DNA from: an uncultured Pseudomonadota bacterium
GTDB lineage: Bacteria > Pseudomonadota > Gammaproteobacteria > Burkholderiales > Usitatibacteraceae
Direction of reading: 5' to 3'
Assembly (NCBI GenBank): GCA_937898635.1
Contig: CALEJW010000069.1
Location: 35,591-99,590, forward strand
DNA: 64,000 nucleotides
In this document: one piece after another, positions 22,536 through 31,591 of the stretch
How the letters are laid out: each line of letters begins with the position of its first letter
How positions within the stretch are numbered: the first letter of the stretch is position 1
The notes under the pieces: generated by a model
Seen by the model: the letters and a program-made list of their open reading frames with translations, nothing else
What the model was told of the DNA's origin: nothing
Databases searched by the model: none
Translations under genes and position numbers: made by a program

Positions 22536-23858
22536 ATGAACGACTCGCCCGAGCTCTTCTCCGCCGCCGGCGAGGCGAACGTGCCGCTCGCCGAGCGGCT
22601 TCGCCCCGCGCGCGTCGAGGACGTGGTGGGCCAGCGCCACCTGCTCGGCGAGGGCCGGCCCCTCGCCGTGGCGCTCGCCTCGGGAAAGCTCCACTCGATG
22701 ATCCTGTGGGGGCCGCCGGGCGTGGGCAAGACCACGCTCGCGCGACTCCTCGCGCGCGCCTTCGGCGCGGAGTTCATCGCCATCTCCGCGGTGCTCGCCG
22801 GCGTGAAGGAGATCCGCGAGGCGGTCGAGCGGGCGCGGCTCGCGCGCGATGCCCACGGCCGCGCGACGATCCTGTTCGTGGACGAGGTGCACCGCTTCAA
22901 CAAGGCGCAGCAGGACGCCTTCCTCCCGCACGTGGAGAGCGGGCTCCTCACCTTCATCGGCGCGACGACCGAGAACCCGTCCTTCGAGGTGATCGGCGCG
23001 CTGCTCTCGCGGGCGCAGGTGTACGTGCTGGAGAGCCTCGCCGAGGAGGACCTGGACCGCCTGGTCGCGCGCGGCTTCGAGGCGGAGGGGATCGACGCGA
23101 CGGAGCAGGCGAGGAAGCGGATCGCGGCGTACGCCGACGGGGACGGCCGGAGAGCGCTGAACCTCGTCGAGCAGGTGGCCAACGCCGCGCGCACCGCCGC
23201 CCGGCGCGGCGCGGACGCGGAGTTCGTCGAGGGCGTCGTCTCGCGGGCGGGCCGCCGCTTCGACAAGGGCGGCGAGAACTTCTACGACCAGATCTCGGCG
23301 CTGCACAAGAGCGTGCGCGGCAGCGACCCGGACGCCTCCCTCTACTGGATGGTGCGCATGCTCGACGGGGGCGCCGATCCGCGCTACCTCGCGCGCCGCA
23401 TGATCCGCATGGCGAGCGAGGACGTGGGGCTCGCCGACCCGCGCGCGCTGGAGATGGCGGTGCGCGCCGCCGAGGTCTACGAGCGCCTGGGCTCCCCGGA
23501 GGGCGAGCTCGCGCTCGCCGAGTGCGTGGTCTACCTCGCCGTGGCGCCGAAGTCGAACGCGGTCTATCTCGCCTACGGCGCCGCCCGCGAGTTCGTCTCG
23601 CGCGACGCGAGCCGCCCGGTTCCCCTGCACCTGCGCAACGCGCCCACGCGACTCATGAAGGACCTGGGCTACGGCAAGGGCTACCGCTACGCGCACGACG
23701 AGGAGGGCGCCCACGCCGCGGGCGAGCGCTACCTGCCCGAGGGCATGCAGGCGCCCGGCTGGTACGAGCCGACCGAGCGCGGGCTGGAGGCGAAGATCCG
23801 CGAGAAGCTCGCCTGGCTGCGCCGCCGGGACGAGGAGGCGGGCGGCGGCAAGCGCTAG
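22536..23858 (+). CDS. rarA: Replication-associated recombination protein A
   Basis: AAA+ ATPase (also MgsA) of the clamp-loader/RuvB clade that acts at stalled replication forks. The 440-residue length is typical. Visible motifs are the start [20 protein letters not shown] near residue 17, Walker [17 protein letters not shown] near residue 59, Walker [18 protein letters not shown] near residue 110, sensor 1 [13 protein letters not shown] near residue 138, and the C-terminal tetramerisation region with [20 protein letters not shown] near residue 257. It sits between lolA and serS, a neighbourhood conserved in many proteobacteria. Confidence 0.96.
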   Translation: MNDSPELFSAAGEANVPLAERLRPARVEDVVGQRHLLGEGRPLAVALASGKLHSMILWGPPGVGKTTLARLLARAFGAEFIAISAVLAGVKEIREAVERARLARDAHGRATILFVDEVHRFNKAQQDAFLPHVESGLLTFIGATTENPSFEVIGALLSRAQVYVLESLAEEDLDRLVARGFEAEGIDATEQARKRIAAYADGDGRRALNLVEQVANAARTAARRGADAEFVEGVVSRAGRRFDKGGENFYDQISALHKSVRGSDPDASLYWMVRMLDGGADPRYLARRMIRMASEDVGLADPRALEMAVRAAEVYERLGSPEGELALAECVVYLAVAPKSNAVYLAYGAAREFVSRDASRPVPLHLRNAPTRLMKDLGYGKGYRYAHDEEGAHAAGERYLPEGMQAPGWYEPTERGLEAKIREKLAWLRRRDEEAGGGKR

Positions 23859-23889
23859 CGCCGGTGCGCGGCCGGCGCGCGCGACCGAA

Positions 23890-23895
23890 TATAAT
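23890..23895 (+). promoter_or_regulatory. Putative -10 box before serS
   Basis: TATAAT, 32 bases before the serS ATG, within the 68-base gap after rarA. The region 16-18 bases upstream is GC-only and has no -35 match. Confidence 0.5.
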
Positions 23896-23926
23896 CGCGG
23901 TTCCCCTTTCGCCCCGGTCGCCCCTC

Positions 23927-25204
23927 ATGCTGGACATCCAGATGCTTCGCAAGGACCTCCCCGCGGTCGTGGCCGGGCTCGCCCGGCGCGGCGTCGCCTT
24001 CGACGAGGCCGGGTTCCGGGCCCTCGAGGACGAGAGGAAGGGGCTGCAGTCGCGCACCGAGGAGCTGCAGGCGAAGCGCAACGCGCTCTCGAAGCAGGTC
24101 GGCATCCTCAAGGGCAAGGGCGAGGACGCTTCCGCCGTGCTCGCGGAGGTGGGCGGCATCGGCGATGGGCTCAAGGCGAACGAGTCCGCGCTCGCGGCGC
24201 TGCAGGAGCGCCTGAACGCCTTCCTGCGCACGATCCCGAACCTCCCGCGCCCGGAGGTCGCCGAGGGCAGGTCGAGCGAGGACAACGTCGAGGTTCGCCG
24301 CCGGGGCGCGCCGCGGGTGTTCGATTTCGCGCCGAAGGACCACGTCGACGTGGGCGCGGGCCTGGGTCTGCTCGACTTCGACACCGCGGCGAAGCTCTCG
24401 GGGGCGCGCTTCTCCGTCCTGCGCGGCGCGCTCGCGCGCCTGCACCGCGCGCTCTCCCAGTTCATGCTCGACGTGCACACGCGCGAGCACGGCTACACGG
24501 AGGTCTACGTTCCCTACATGGTGACCGGCGAGTGCGCCGACGGCGTCTCCAGCCTCGCCAAGTTCCGGGACGACCTCTTCAAGGTCGAGGGACGCGACCT
24601 CTACCTCATCCCGACCGCGGAGTACCCGGTCACGAACTTCGTGCGCGACACGCTGCTCGAGGCGAAGGACCTGCCGCTCCGGTTCGTCTGCCACAGCCCC
24701 TGCTTCCGCTCGGAGGCGGGCAGCTACGGCAAGGACACGCGCGGCATGATCCGCCAGCACCAGTTCGACAAGGTGGAGATCCTCCAGGTCGTGCACCCCG
24801 AGCGCTCGGCCGAGGCCCACGAGGAGCTCACGCGCCATGCCGAGGCGATCCTCGATCGCCTCGAGCTTCCCTACCGGACGATGATGCTGTGCACCGGGGA
24901 CCTGGGTTTCGCGAGCGCCAAGACCTACGACCTCGAGGTGTGGCTGCCGGGCCAGCAGGCCTACCGCGAGATCTCCTCGTGCTCCAACTACGAGGCCTTC
25001 CAGGCGAGGCGCATGCAGGCGCGCTTCAAGGGCGGCGAGAAGGGGCGCGCCGAGCCCGTCCACACGCTCAACGGGTCGGGCCTCGCCGTGGGCCGCACGC
25101 TCGTGGCGATCCTCGAGAACGGGCAGCAGGCCGACGGCTCCGTGGCGGTGCCCGCCGCCCTGGTGCCCTACCTGGGCGGCGTCGAGCGGATCGAGCGCGC
25201 TTGA
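23927..25204 (+). CDS. serS: Seryl-tRNA synthetase
   Basis: Class II aminoacyl-tRNA synthetase charging tRNA-Ser and tRNA-Sec. The 425-residue protein starts [11 protein letters not shown], has the N-terminal antiparallel coiled-coil tRNA-binding arm (about residues 25-100), motif 2 [20 protein letters not shown] near residue 262 and motif 3 [17 protein letters not shown] near residue 380; TAEYPVTNF near residue 228 is the family's TAE serine-binding loop (TAE). The ATG is fixed by the conserved start. Its stop shares TTGA with the next gene. Confidence 0.97.
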   Translation: MLDIQMLRKDLPAVVAGLARRGVAFDEAGFRALEDERKGLQSRTEELQAKRNALSKQVGILKGKGEDASAVLAEVGGIGDGLKANESALAALQERLNAFLRTIPNLPRPEVAEGRSSEDNVEVRRRGAPRVFDFAPKDHVDVGAGLGLLDFDTAAKLSGARFSVLRGALARLHRALSQFMLDVHTREHGYTEVYVPYMVTGECADGVSSLAKFRDDLFKVEGRDLYLIPTAEYPVTNFVRDTLLEAKDLPLRFVCHSPCFRSEAGSYGKDTRGMIRQHQFDKVEILQVVHPERSAEAHEELTRHAEAILDRLELPYRTMMLCTGDLGFASAKTYDLEVWLPGQQAYREISSCSNYEAFQARRMQARFKGGEKGRAEPVHTLNGSGLAVGRTLVAILENGQQADGSVAVPAALVPYLGGVERIERA

Positions 25205-25833
25205 GCACGCGGCTCGTCGTCGTGCGCCACGGCGAGACCGAGTGGAACCTCGCCTCGCGCATCCAGGGCCACGCCGACAGCCCGCTCACGCCCGCGGGCG
25301 TGGCGCAGGCCGAGTCGATCGCGCGGCGCCTCGCCGAAGAGCGCTTCGACCGCCTGGTCTCGAGCGACCTCGGGCGCGCCTGGCGGACCGCCGAGGCCAT
25401 CGCCGCGCGAACCGGCCACGAAATCGTGGCCGACTCGCGGCTGCGCGAGCGCAACTACGGCCAGGCCGAGGGGCTCACCTACGGCGAGGTCGGCGTCCAG
25501 TTCCCCGAGATCTTCTCGCGCGTGCGCGCGACGGATCCCGACTACGTGGTGCCGGGGGGCGAGAGCCGCCGGCAGCTCTTCGCGCGCGTGCGCGACGCCT
25601 TCGAGTCCCTCGCGCGGGACGCGGCCGGCGGGCGCCTCGCCGTGGTCTGCCACGGCGGCGTGCTCGCCGCGCTCTACCGGCATGCGATGGGCATCCCCCT
25701 CGAGGACCCGCGGGCGATCCCGATCCCGAACGCCTCCTACAACGCGCTCGCGTTCGACGGCGAGGGCTGGCGGGTGCAGGCCTGGGCCGACACCGCTCAC
25801 CTGCCGGCCGTGGCCGCCGAGTCGGAGCCCTGA
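25201..25833 (+). CDS. Histidine phosphatase family protein (GpmB/CobC-like)
   Basis: A 210-residue branch-1 histidine phosphatase. The phospho-histidine motif is [12 protein letters not shown] near residue 5, [15 protein letters not shown] near residue 55 gives the second phosphate-binding arginine, the acid residue is in [11 protein letters not shown] near residue 80, and the second catalytic histidine is in [15 protein letters not shown] near residue 150. The family covers phosphoglycerate mutases and many phosphatases, so the substrate is open. It begins at a TTG overlapping the serS stop. Its 3' end overlaps the converging mltF gene by 37 bases. Confidence 0.88.
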   Translation: MSTRLVVVRHGETEWNLASRIQGHADSPLTPAGVAQAESIARRLAEERFDRLVSSDLGRAWRTAEAIAARTGHEIVADSRLRERNYGQAEGLTYGEVGVQFPEIFSRVRATDPDYVVPGGESRRQLFARVRDAFESLARDAAGGRLAVVCHGGVLAALYRHAMGIPLEDPRAIPIPNASYNALAFDGEGWRVQAWADTAHLPAVAAESEP

Positions 25834-27206
25834 AGCGCGGCCGCGGGGCGCGGCGGCAGCGGCCCGTCGCGGGGCTCGACGCGCGAGAGGATGTCCTGGT
25901 AGTTGCGCACGCTGTCCACGAAGTGCATCGCCTCGTGGCCGCGCGCGTAGCCGTGCTTGAGCTGCTGGAAGGTGCCGGGGTCCGCGAGCCCGGGGAGTGC
26001 GAGCTTCACGTCCTGCCAGCTGTCCGGCGAAAGGCCCTTCCTCTGCGCGAGGATGCGCGCGTCCTCGAGGTGGCCGATCCCCAGGTTGTAGGCCGCGAGC
26101 GCGAGCCAGGTCCGGTCGGGCTCCGGGATGCGCGGCGGCAGCGTGGCGGCGAGGAGCGCGAGGTAGCGCGCGCCGCCGAGGATGCTCTCGCGCGGGTCGA
26201 GGCGGTCGGCGACCTTCAGCCGGTCGGCCGTCTCCTCGGTGAGCATCATGAGGCCGCGCACGCCGGTGGGCGAGGTGGCGAGCGGGTCCCAGTGCGACTC
26301 CTGGTAGCCGATGGCCGCGACGAGCCGCCAGTCGAACCCGGAGACGCGCTCGGCCTCGAGGAAGTGGGGCTTCAGCTTCGGCAGCCTCGTGTTGATGCGC
26401 TCGAGGAGCGTGCCCGCGTCGATCGCCGTGAGCCGCGCCGCGTGCGAGAAATGGCGGTCCTCCAGGCGCTTGAGCGTGCCGTCCCTCGCGATCCTCGCGA
26501 AGAAGACCTTCATGCGGTCGAGGAGCGGCTTCTGGTCCACGGTGCCCACGCGCCAGGCGAAGTCCACGGGCTTCGCGAAGGGAAAGGCCACGTCGATCTG
26601 CGGGAAGTGCCGGCGCGCGACGGTGAAGCGGGCGGAGTCGACGAGCGCCGCGTCGAGATGTCCCTCGGCCAGGCGCTCGAGGAGATCCTCCGGCGCGGCG
26701 CCGGGGTCCAGCCGCTCGATCGGCCCGGTGAGCTTCGGCGGCGAGGTGAGGAGGTGCTCGGCATAGGACTCGCCGATCACGCCGACCCTCTTGCCCGCGA
26801 GGTCGGCGAGCGAGCGCGGCCGGGGATCGGTGGTGCGCCACACGACCTGGTACTGCGCCGTGCGGTAGGACGGGCCCCAGGCGAGGCCGCCCGGCATGTC
26901 GAAGTTCCTCGGCAGGAGCGCCGCCGCGAAGTGCGCGCGGCCCGCGGCGAGCCCGCGCTCGGCGGCCTCCGCGCTTACCACGAAGTCGTACCCGAGAGGC
27001 ACGCCGAGTTCCTTCGCGAAGAGCGCGACGAGGTCGTGCTCGAAGCCGCCGGGCAGGCCCTGCGCGTCCTCGTACCACGTCGCGGGGCCGTTGATGGTGA
27101 GGACGACGAGCTTGCCGCCCTCGGAAAGGGGCTTGACGGGCTTCGCGGGGTATTCGCAGCCCGCCGCGAGGAACGCGAGGGCGATGAGGAAGGTCCGCGC
27201 CGTCAT
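25797..27206 (-). CDS. mltF: Membrane-bound lytic murein transglycosylase F
   Basis: A 469-residue outer-membrane lipoprotein that cleaves peptidoglycan glycan strands to 1,6-anhydro products. The lipobox is LAFLAAGC (Cys near residue 16). Residues about 35-265 form a periplasmic amino-acid-binding-like regulatory domain ([32 protein letters not shown]). The C-terminal SLT domain has the catalytic Glu in [11 protein letters not shown] near residue 305, followed by [16 protein letters not shown]. The ATG at 27206 was chosen because the signal peptide begins there; upstream frame to 27329 is Arg-rich. The gene's end overlaps the converging phosphatase gene by 37 bases, so only about 25 tail residues lie in the overlap. 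Confidence 0.94.
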   Translation of the reverse strand: MTARTFLIALAFLAAGCEYPAKPVKPLSEGGKLVVLTINGPATWYEDAQGLPGGFEHDLVALFAKELGVPLGYDFVVSAEAAERGLAAGRAHFAAALLPRNFDMPGGLAWGPSYRTAQYQVVWRTTDPRPRSLADLAGKRVGVIGESYAEHLLTSPPKLTGPIERLDPGAAPEDLLERLAEGHLDAALVDSARFTVARRHFPQIDVAFPFAKPVDFAWRVGTVDQKPLLDRMKVFFARIARDGTLKRLEDRHFSHAARLTAIDAGTLLERINTRLPKLKPHFLEAERVSGFDWRLVAAIGYQESHWDPLATSPTGVRGLMMLTEETADRLKVADRLDPRESILGGARYLALLAATLPPRIPEPDRTWLALAAYNLGIGHLEDARILAQRKGLSPDSWQDVKLALPGLADPGTFQQLKHGYARGHEAMHFVDSVRNYQDILSRVEPRDGPLPPRPAAALQGSDSAATAGR

Positions 27207-27281
27207 GGCCGGCAGTGTGACCCGCCGGCGGTCCCGATTCAACCGCCGCGGCCGGGCGAGGGCGCGGCGCGCGGCGGAAAT

Positions 27282-27296
27282 CGGCGATAATCGCCG
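27282..27296 (+). promoter_or_regulatory. Perfect palindrome over the putative ispD -10 box
   Basis: CGGCGATAATCGCCG is a 15-base inverted repeat around a central A, and its middle is a GATAAT -10-like hexamer 19-24 bases before the ispD ATG. It could be an operator that blocks the promoter or simply a symmetric promoter. No -35 box was recognised upstream. Confidence 0.4.
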
Positions 27297-27310
27297 CTGG
27301 ACAACCGACG

Positions 27311-28009
27311 ATGCCGAAGATCTTCGCACTCGTGCCCGCCGCCGGGCAGGGCACGCGACTTGGGGACGCGCTCCCCAAGCAGTACCTGCCGCTCGCCGGG
27401 CGCCCGATGATGTTCCACGCGCTGGAGGCGCTCGCCGCCGTGCCGCGCATCGACCACGTGATCGCGATCCTCTCGCCGCTCGACCGGCACTGGGGCGCGC
27501 ACGACTGGAGCCTGCTTCCCGAGAAGGTGGAGGCCCTCTTCGCGGGCGGCGCCACGCGCGGCAAGAGCGTGGCGAACGCGCTCGACCTCCTCGAGGGCCG
27601 GGCGGCCGAGGACGACTGGGTGCTCGTGCACGACGCGGCGCGGCCCTGCCTCGCGCGCGCGCTGGTCGAGCAGTTCCTGGACGAGGTGGGCGAGGATCCC
27701 GTCGGCGGGCTCCTCGCGATGCCGCTCGCGGACACGCTCAAGCGCGGCGAGGAATCCATGCGCGTGGCCGAGACGATCCCGCGCACGGGGCTGTGGAGGG
27801 CGCAGACGCCGCAGATGTTCCGCTACGGCCTGCTGCGGCGCGGCCTGGCCCGCGAGGCGCGGGCCACCGACGAGGCGCAGGCGGTGGAGTCCCTCGGGCA
27901 GATGCCGCGCATCGTCCAGGGGCAAAGCGCGAACATCAAGGTCACCTTCGCCGACGAGATGGCGCTCGCGGAGATGATCCTCGCGCGCCAGGCGGCGGGC
28001 GCGCCGTGA
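27311..28009 (+). CDS. ispD: 2-C-methyl-D-erythritol 4-phosphate cytidylyltransferase
   Basis: Third enzyme of the MEP isoprenoid pathway; transfers CMP from CTP to methylerythritol phosphate. The 232-residue protein has the nucleotide-binding [20 protein letters not shown] near residue 7 (conserved Arg and Lys), [11 protein letters not shown] near residue 104 with the metal-binding Asp, and [17 protein letters not shown] near residue 156. The stop overlaps the ispF start, as in many bacteria. It diverges from mltF across 104 bases. Confidence 0.96.
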   Translation: MPKIFALVPAAGQGTRLGDALPKQYLPLAGRPMMFHALEALAAVPRIDHVIAILSPLDRHWGAHDWSLLPEKVEALFAGGATRGKSVANALDLLEGRAAEDDWVLVHDAARPCLARALVEQFLDEVGEDPVGGLLAMPLADTLKRGEESMRVAETIPRTGLWRAQTPQMFRYGLLRRGLAREARATDEAQAVESLGQMPRIVQGQSANIKVTFADEMALAEMILARQAAGAP

Positions 28010-28488
28010 GCGGCTTTCGCGTCGGCCAGGGCTACGACGTCCACGCGCTCGTGGCGGGGCGCCGGCTCGTGGTAGGCGGCGTGGAGATCGCCCACGACAA
28101 GGGGCTCCTCGGCCACAGCGACGCGGACGTGCTGCTGCACGCGATCTGCGACGCGCTCCTCGGGGCGGCGGCGCTGGGCGACATCGGCCGGCACTTCCCC
28201 GACAGCGACCCGCGCTACCGGGACGCGGACAGCCGCGAGCTCCTGCGCCGCGTGGCCTTCCTCGTGCGCGAGCGCGGCCTCGTGCCCGTGAACGTCGACG
28301 CGACGATCGTCGCGCAGGCGCCGCGCATGGCCCCGCACGTGCCGGCGATGGTCGCGAACATCGCCGCCGACCTGGGGCTCGACGCCTCGCGCGTCAACGT
28401 GAAGGCGACCACCACCGAGGGGCTCGGGTTCGCGGGGCGCGGGGAGGGCATCGCCGCGCAGGCCGTGTGCCTGCTGGCCGCGCCCTAG
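28006..28488 (+). CDS. ispF: 2-C-methyl-D-erythritol 2,4-cyclodiphosphate synthase
   Basis: Zinc-dependent homotrimeric enzyme that cyclises CDP-methylerythritol phosphate to MEcPP in the MEP pathway. The 160-residue protein shows the zinc ligands in [10 protein letters not shown] near residue 6 and [20 protein letters not shown] near residue 32, and the C-terminal [19 protein letters not shown]. The GTG start shares GTGA with the ispD stop, coupling two enzymes of the pathway. IspE, which acts between them, is not in the window. Confidence 0.96.
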   Translation: MSGFRVGQGYDVHALVAGRRLVVGGVEIAHDKGLLGHSDADVLLHAICDALLGAAALGDIGRHFPDSDPRYRDADSRELLRRVAFLVRERGLVPVNVDATIVAQAPRMAPHVPAMVANIAADLGLDASRVNVKATTTEGLGFAGRGEGIAAQAVCLLAAP

Positions 28489-28504
28489 TCGAGGCGGGGC
28501 GGCT

Positions 28505-29794
28505 TCAGCGCCGGAACTGCGCGAGGACCGAGGAGGTCCAGGTCAGCCGCTCGATCAGCGTCCTCAGGAACTCGCGGTTGAAGCGCAGCTGGCAGCCCTC
28601 GGTGAGGCTCTCGAGGTGCGTGGCCTGGATCTTGAGGAGGTGCACCTCGGAGACGGACGTGATCGACGCCGAGCGGCGCGCGCGGTCGCCCGAGAGGTAG
28701 GCCATCTCGCCGAAGCAGTCGCCTTCCTTGAGGACGTTCAGGAGCTTGCCGTCCTTCACGACCTTCACCTGGCCCGAGACGATGATGAAGAAGGCCTGCC
28801 CGACCTCGCCCTCGAGGAGCAGGTTCTCGTCGCGCGCGTGCACCTCCCAGATCGCGCCGCGCAGGACTTCCCAGAGCTCGGCGTCGCGGAAGTCGCGGAA
28901 GAACGGGAGCGCGCGCAGCTTGTTGAACTTCTCCGTGGAGCTGATCTCCGTGGAGTAGCGCTCGAGCTGCGGGAAGGTGTCGGCGAGGTCGCTCGCCATC
29001 TCGAACCAGGTCTGGTAGCGCTCCCGCACGTCGCGCGCCATCGCCTTCGCCACGATGTCCACGAGCTTGTCGGGGAGATCGGGGCGCAGCTGCTTGAGGG
29101 GCACGGGCTCCTCGTTCAGGATCTTGTTGATCATCGTGACCGAGTTCTCGGCCCGGAAGGGGAGCTTGCCCGTGAGGAGCTCGTACATCACGACGCCGAG
29201 GGAGTAGATGTCCGTCTGGACCGAGGGCGACTCCTCGTTGATCTGCTCGGGCGACATGTAGGCGGGCGAGCCCAGGAAGCCCTCGATCTGCGTGTGGGTC
29301 GCGTGCGAGATCTTGGCGGTGCCGAAGTCGCTGATCTTGATGTCGTCGCGATCCGACAGGAGGATGTTGGCGGGCTTGATGTCGCGGTGGATCACGCCGT
29401 TCTGGAAGGCGTAGTCGAGGGCCCGGCACATCTTGAAGATCACCAGCACCGCCTGGCGCACCGGCAGGAGGTTCGTCTCCGTGCAGTACTTCTTGAGCGA
29501 GCCTCCCGGCACGTACTCCATCACGATGTAGCGCAGGTCGCCGTCGACGACCGCGTCGTAGACCGTGACGATGTTCGGGTGGTTGAGCTTGCCCGCGAGC
29601 GAGGCCTCGTTCAGGAAGAGCTTCTCGAAGCGGTTGGCCTCCTCCTCGCTCATGTCCGCGTCGCTCTTGGCCACCTTGATCGCGACCTTGCGGTCGTTGA
29701 AGGTGTCCTCGGCCACGTAGACGAGGGCCGACGCGCCCTGGCCGATCTCGGACAGGATCGCGTACTTGCCGATCTTTTGGGGACGTTCTGACAC
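28505..29794 (-). CDS. Ser/Thr protein kinase with C-terminal cyclic-nucleotide-binding domain
   Basis: A 429-residue soluble protein with two domains. Residues about 10-265 are a complete Hanks-type kinase: glycine loop EIGQGASALVYVAED, ATP lysine in KVAIKVAK, catalytic loop VIHRDIKPANILL, DISDFG-type metal loop IKISDFGTAKI, and GSPAYMSPEQI with SLGVVMYELLTGKLPF. Residues about 300-410 are a cNMP-binding barrel: DENLLLEGEVGQAFFIIVSG and GDCFGEMAYLSGDRARRSAS, with Glu and Arg of the phosphate cassette retained. No transmembrane helix is present. The order is the reverse of eukaryotic PKG. The start is a GTG. It diverges from an ankyrin gene, a possible partner, and its stop lies 16 bases from the converging ispF. 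Ligand and substrates are unknown. Confidence 0.92.
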   Translation of the reverse strand: MSERPQKIGKYAILSEIGQGASALVYVAEDTFNDRKVAIKVAKSDADMSEEEANRFEKLFLNEASLAGKLNHPNIVTVYDAVVDGDLRYIVMEYVPGGSLKKYCTETNLLPVRQAVLVIFKMCRALDYAFQNGVIHRDIKPANILLSDRDDIKISDFGTAKISHATHTQIEGFLGSPAYMSPEQINEESPSVQTDIYSLGVVMYELLTGKLPFRAENSVTMINKILNEEPVPLKQLRPDLPDKLVDIVAKAMARDVRERYQTWFEMASDLADTFPQLERYSTEISSTEKFNKLRALPFFRDFRDAELWEVLRGAIWEVHARDENLLLEGEVGQAFFIIVSGQVKVVKDGKLLNVLKEGDCFGEMAYLSGDRARRSASITSVSEVHLLKIQATHLESLTEGCQLRFNREFLRTLIERLTWTSSVLAQFRR

Positions 29795-29835
29795 CGGGCT
29801 GGGCGGGACGGATGCCTGGGTTCTCTCGTAGCGCT

Positions 29836-29861
29836 CGCGGCAGTTTAACCGAACTGCCGCG
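29836..29861. promoter_or_regulatory. 10-bp inverted repeat between the divergent kinase and ankyrin genes
   Basis: CGCGGCAGTT and AACTGCCGCG are perfect reverse complements separated by TAACCG. The element is 42 bases before the kinase start and about 20 bases upstream of the ankyrin gene's -35 box. No T tract follows on either strand, so an operator for a dimeric regulator is more likely than a terminator. Confidence 0.5.
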
Positions 29862-29881
29862 GCGAGGCGAAGAACGCGCCG

Positions 29882-29910
29882 TTGATCGGCTCCCCGCGCT
29901 CGCCCATAAT
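29882..29910 (+). promoter_or_regulatory. Putative promoter of the ankyrin gene
   Basis: TTGATC (29882-29887), 17-base spacer and CATAAT (29905-29910) resemble a sigma70 promoter, giving a predicted leader of about 27 bases before the ATG at 29944. Confidence 0.55.
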
Positions 29911-29943
29911 GGCCCGACCGGACGAGAGAGCGGGGAGCGGGTC

Positions 29944-30504
29944 ATGGACCAGGGTTTGCGCGAGGCGATACGGGCGGGCGACGTCGGGGCGGCGCGCCGC
30001 CTGGCCGGCGGCGACGCGGTGAATGCCGCAGGCGATGGGGGCATGACGCCGCTCATGCTGGCGGCGGGCCTGGGCGACGCGGACATGGTGTCGGCGCTCC
30101 TCGCGGCCGGCGCCGATGCCAATGCGGCGGACGAGCGCGGCTTCACGCCGCTCTTCCACGCCTGCTACAGCGCCGACGAGGACCGGGGATACCCGGAAGT
30201 GGTCCGCGTGCTGCTCGAGGCGGGGGCGGACCCGGAAGCGAAGATCGGCTACGGCGTGCGGCCCCTCATGTACGCCGCGGGCAACGGCGAGGCGGGCGTG
30301 GTCGAGGTGCTGCTGCGCGCCGGCGCGGAGCCGGCCGCCCGGAACGAGGGCGGGCGCACGGCGCTCATGATGGTGAAGGACCGCGACTACGTGGACGTGA
30401 TCAACCTGCTCCACGAGGCGGAGCTCGCGCTCGGCGGCGAGAACTGCGGCACCCGCAACGCGCCGGACCGCCAGGTCGTGACCTTCCTCAAGCGCGACCG
30501 CTAG
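29944..30504 (+). CDS. Ankyrin repeat protein
   Basis: A 186-residue protein made almost wholly of four to five ankyrin repeats: GMTPLMLAAGLGDADMVSAL, GFTPLFHACYSADEDRGYPE, YGVRPLMYAAGNGEAGVVEV and GRTALMMVKDRDYVDVINLL, with LLxAGADxxA turns between them. No signal peptide or membrane segment, so a cytosolic protein-binding role is expected. The ATG was chosen for its GGGGAG ribosome binding site; an upstream in-frame ATG at 29812 would start before the promoter. It diverges from the kinase gene, so the kinase is a natural candidate partner (inference). The 3' end overlaps mnmH by 17 bases on the opposite strand. Confidence 0.85.
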   Translation: MDQGLREAIRAGDVGAARRLAGGDAVNAAGDGGMTPLMLAAGLGDADMVSALLAAGADANAADERGFTPLFHACYSADEDRGYPEVVRVLLEAGADPEAKIGYGVRPLMYAAGNGEAGVVEVLLRAGAEPAARNEGGRTALMMVKDRDYVDVINLLHEAELALGGENCGTRNAPDRQVVTFLKRDR

Positions 30505-31591
30505 GCTCGCCGCCCGCGGCGAGGTCCCGCGCGAGCGCGAGGAAGGCTTCCCGCGAGGCTTCCCGGACCTCGACGATGCCGGCCGTCGCGGCTCCCGCGT
30601 AGTTGCGGAAGGTCGAGCGATGGTAGGCGGGATCGTAGTGCGCCTGCAGGAGGTCGGCGACGAGCCCGCGCCAGTCGCCCGCGGCCGCGAGCGCGTCCCA
30701 GCGGGCGATCCGCCCGGACCCGTGCAAGGGTGCCAGGCAGGAGAGCTTGTCGCGCAGCGTCGCGGGATCGGCCACGAGGTGGGCGTAGTCCTCGAGGAGG
30801 AGCGCCACCCGGACCTCGGGCGTGGCTTCCAGCCGCAGGCAAGGCGCGGCCCGCATGCGGTGGATGAGGGCCTCGGGGACCCGCAGCCGCCCCACCTTGC
30901 GGCTCTCGGATTCGGCGAACACGGGACGCGCCGGGTCGAAGGCGGAAAGCGCCGCCCAGATCGCCGTCTCGAACGCCTTCTGGGAAGGCTGCGGCTCGCC
31001 GGGCAGCTCTCCCAGCACGGAGCCGCGGTGGGCCGCGAGGACCTCGAGGTCGAGCACCTGGGCGCCGCTGGCGGCGAGGGCCTCGAGCAGGCGGCTCTTG
31101 CCCGAGCCGGTGGCGCCGCACACGATCCGGAAGCCGAAGCGCGCGGGCATCGCCTCGAGGTCGCCCATCACCTGCCGGCGGAAGGCCTTGTACCCGCCCT
31201 CGAGCTGGACCGCGTTCCAGCCCACCTGTCGCAGGACGTGGGTGAGCGCGCCGGAGCGCGTGCCGCCGCGCCAGCAATAGACGAGGGGCCGCCAGCCGCG
31301 CGGGCGGTCGGCGAACCGTCCCGCCACGATCCGCGCGATGTTGGCGGCGACCAGCGGCGCGCCGAGGCGCTTCGCCTCGAAGGCGCCGCGCTCCTGGTAG
31401 GCCGTGCCCACGAGGGCGCGCTCGGCGTCGTCGAGCACGGGACAGCTCTCGGCGCCGGGCAGGTGATCCTCGGCGAACTCCGCGGGGCTGCGCGCGTCGA
31501 GGATCGCGTCGAAGCCGGCGAGCCCGGCCGCGTCCAGCGGCAGCACCGCGCGGGACGCCTGGCGCTCCCGGCCCTCGGGCAGGCGCGTCAT
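30488..31591 (-). CDS. mnmH: tRNA 2-selenouridine synthase
   Basis: A 367-residue enzyme (also SelU/YbbB) that replaces sulfur by selenium at the wobble 2-thiouridine of tRNAs via a geranylated intermediate. Residues about 1-125 form a rhodanese domain with the catalytic cysteine in VYCWRGGTRSGAL near residue 101; residues 150 onward form a P-loop domain with CGATGSGKSRLLEALA near residue 157. ESESRKVGRLRVPEALI near residue 225 is also characteristic. It requires selenophosphate from SelD, whose gene is not in the window. The ATG shares ATGA with the tesA stop. Confidence 0.93.
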   Translation of the reverse strand: MTRLPEGRERQASRAVLPLDAAGLAGFDAILDARSPAEFAEDHLPGAESCPVLDDAERALVGTAYQERGAFEAKRLGAPLVAANIARIVAGRFADRPRGWRPLVYCWRGGTRSGALTHVLRQVGWNAVQLEGGYKAFRRQVMGDLEAMPARFGFRIVCGATGSGKSRLLEALAASGAQVLDLEVLAAHRGSVLGELPGEPQPSQKAFETAIWAALSAFDPARPVFAESESRKVGRLRVPEALIHRMRAAPCLRLEATPEVRVALLLEDYAHLVADPATLRDKLSCLAPLHGSGRIARWDALAAAGDWRGLVADLLQAHYDPAYHRSTFRNYAGAATAGIVEVREASREAFLALARDLAAGGEPSGRA

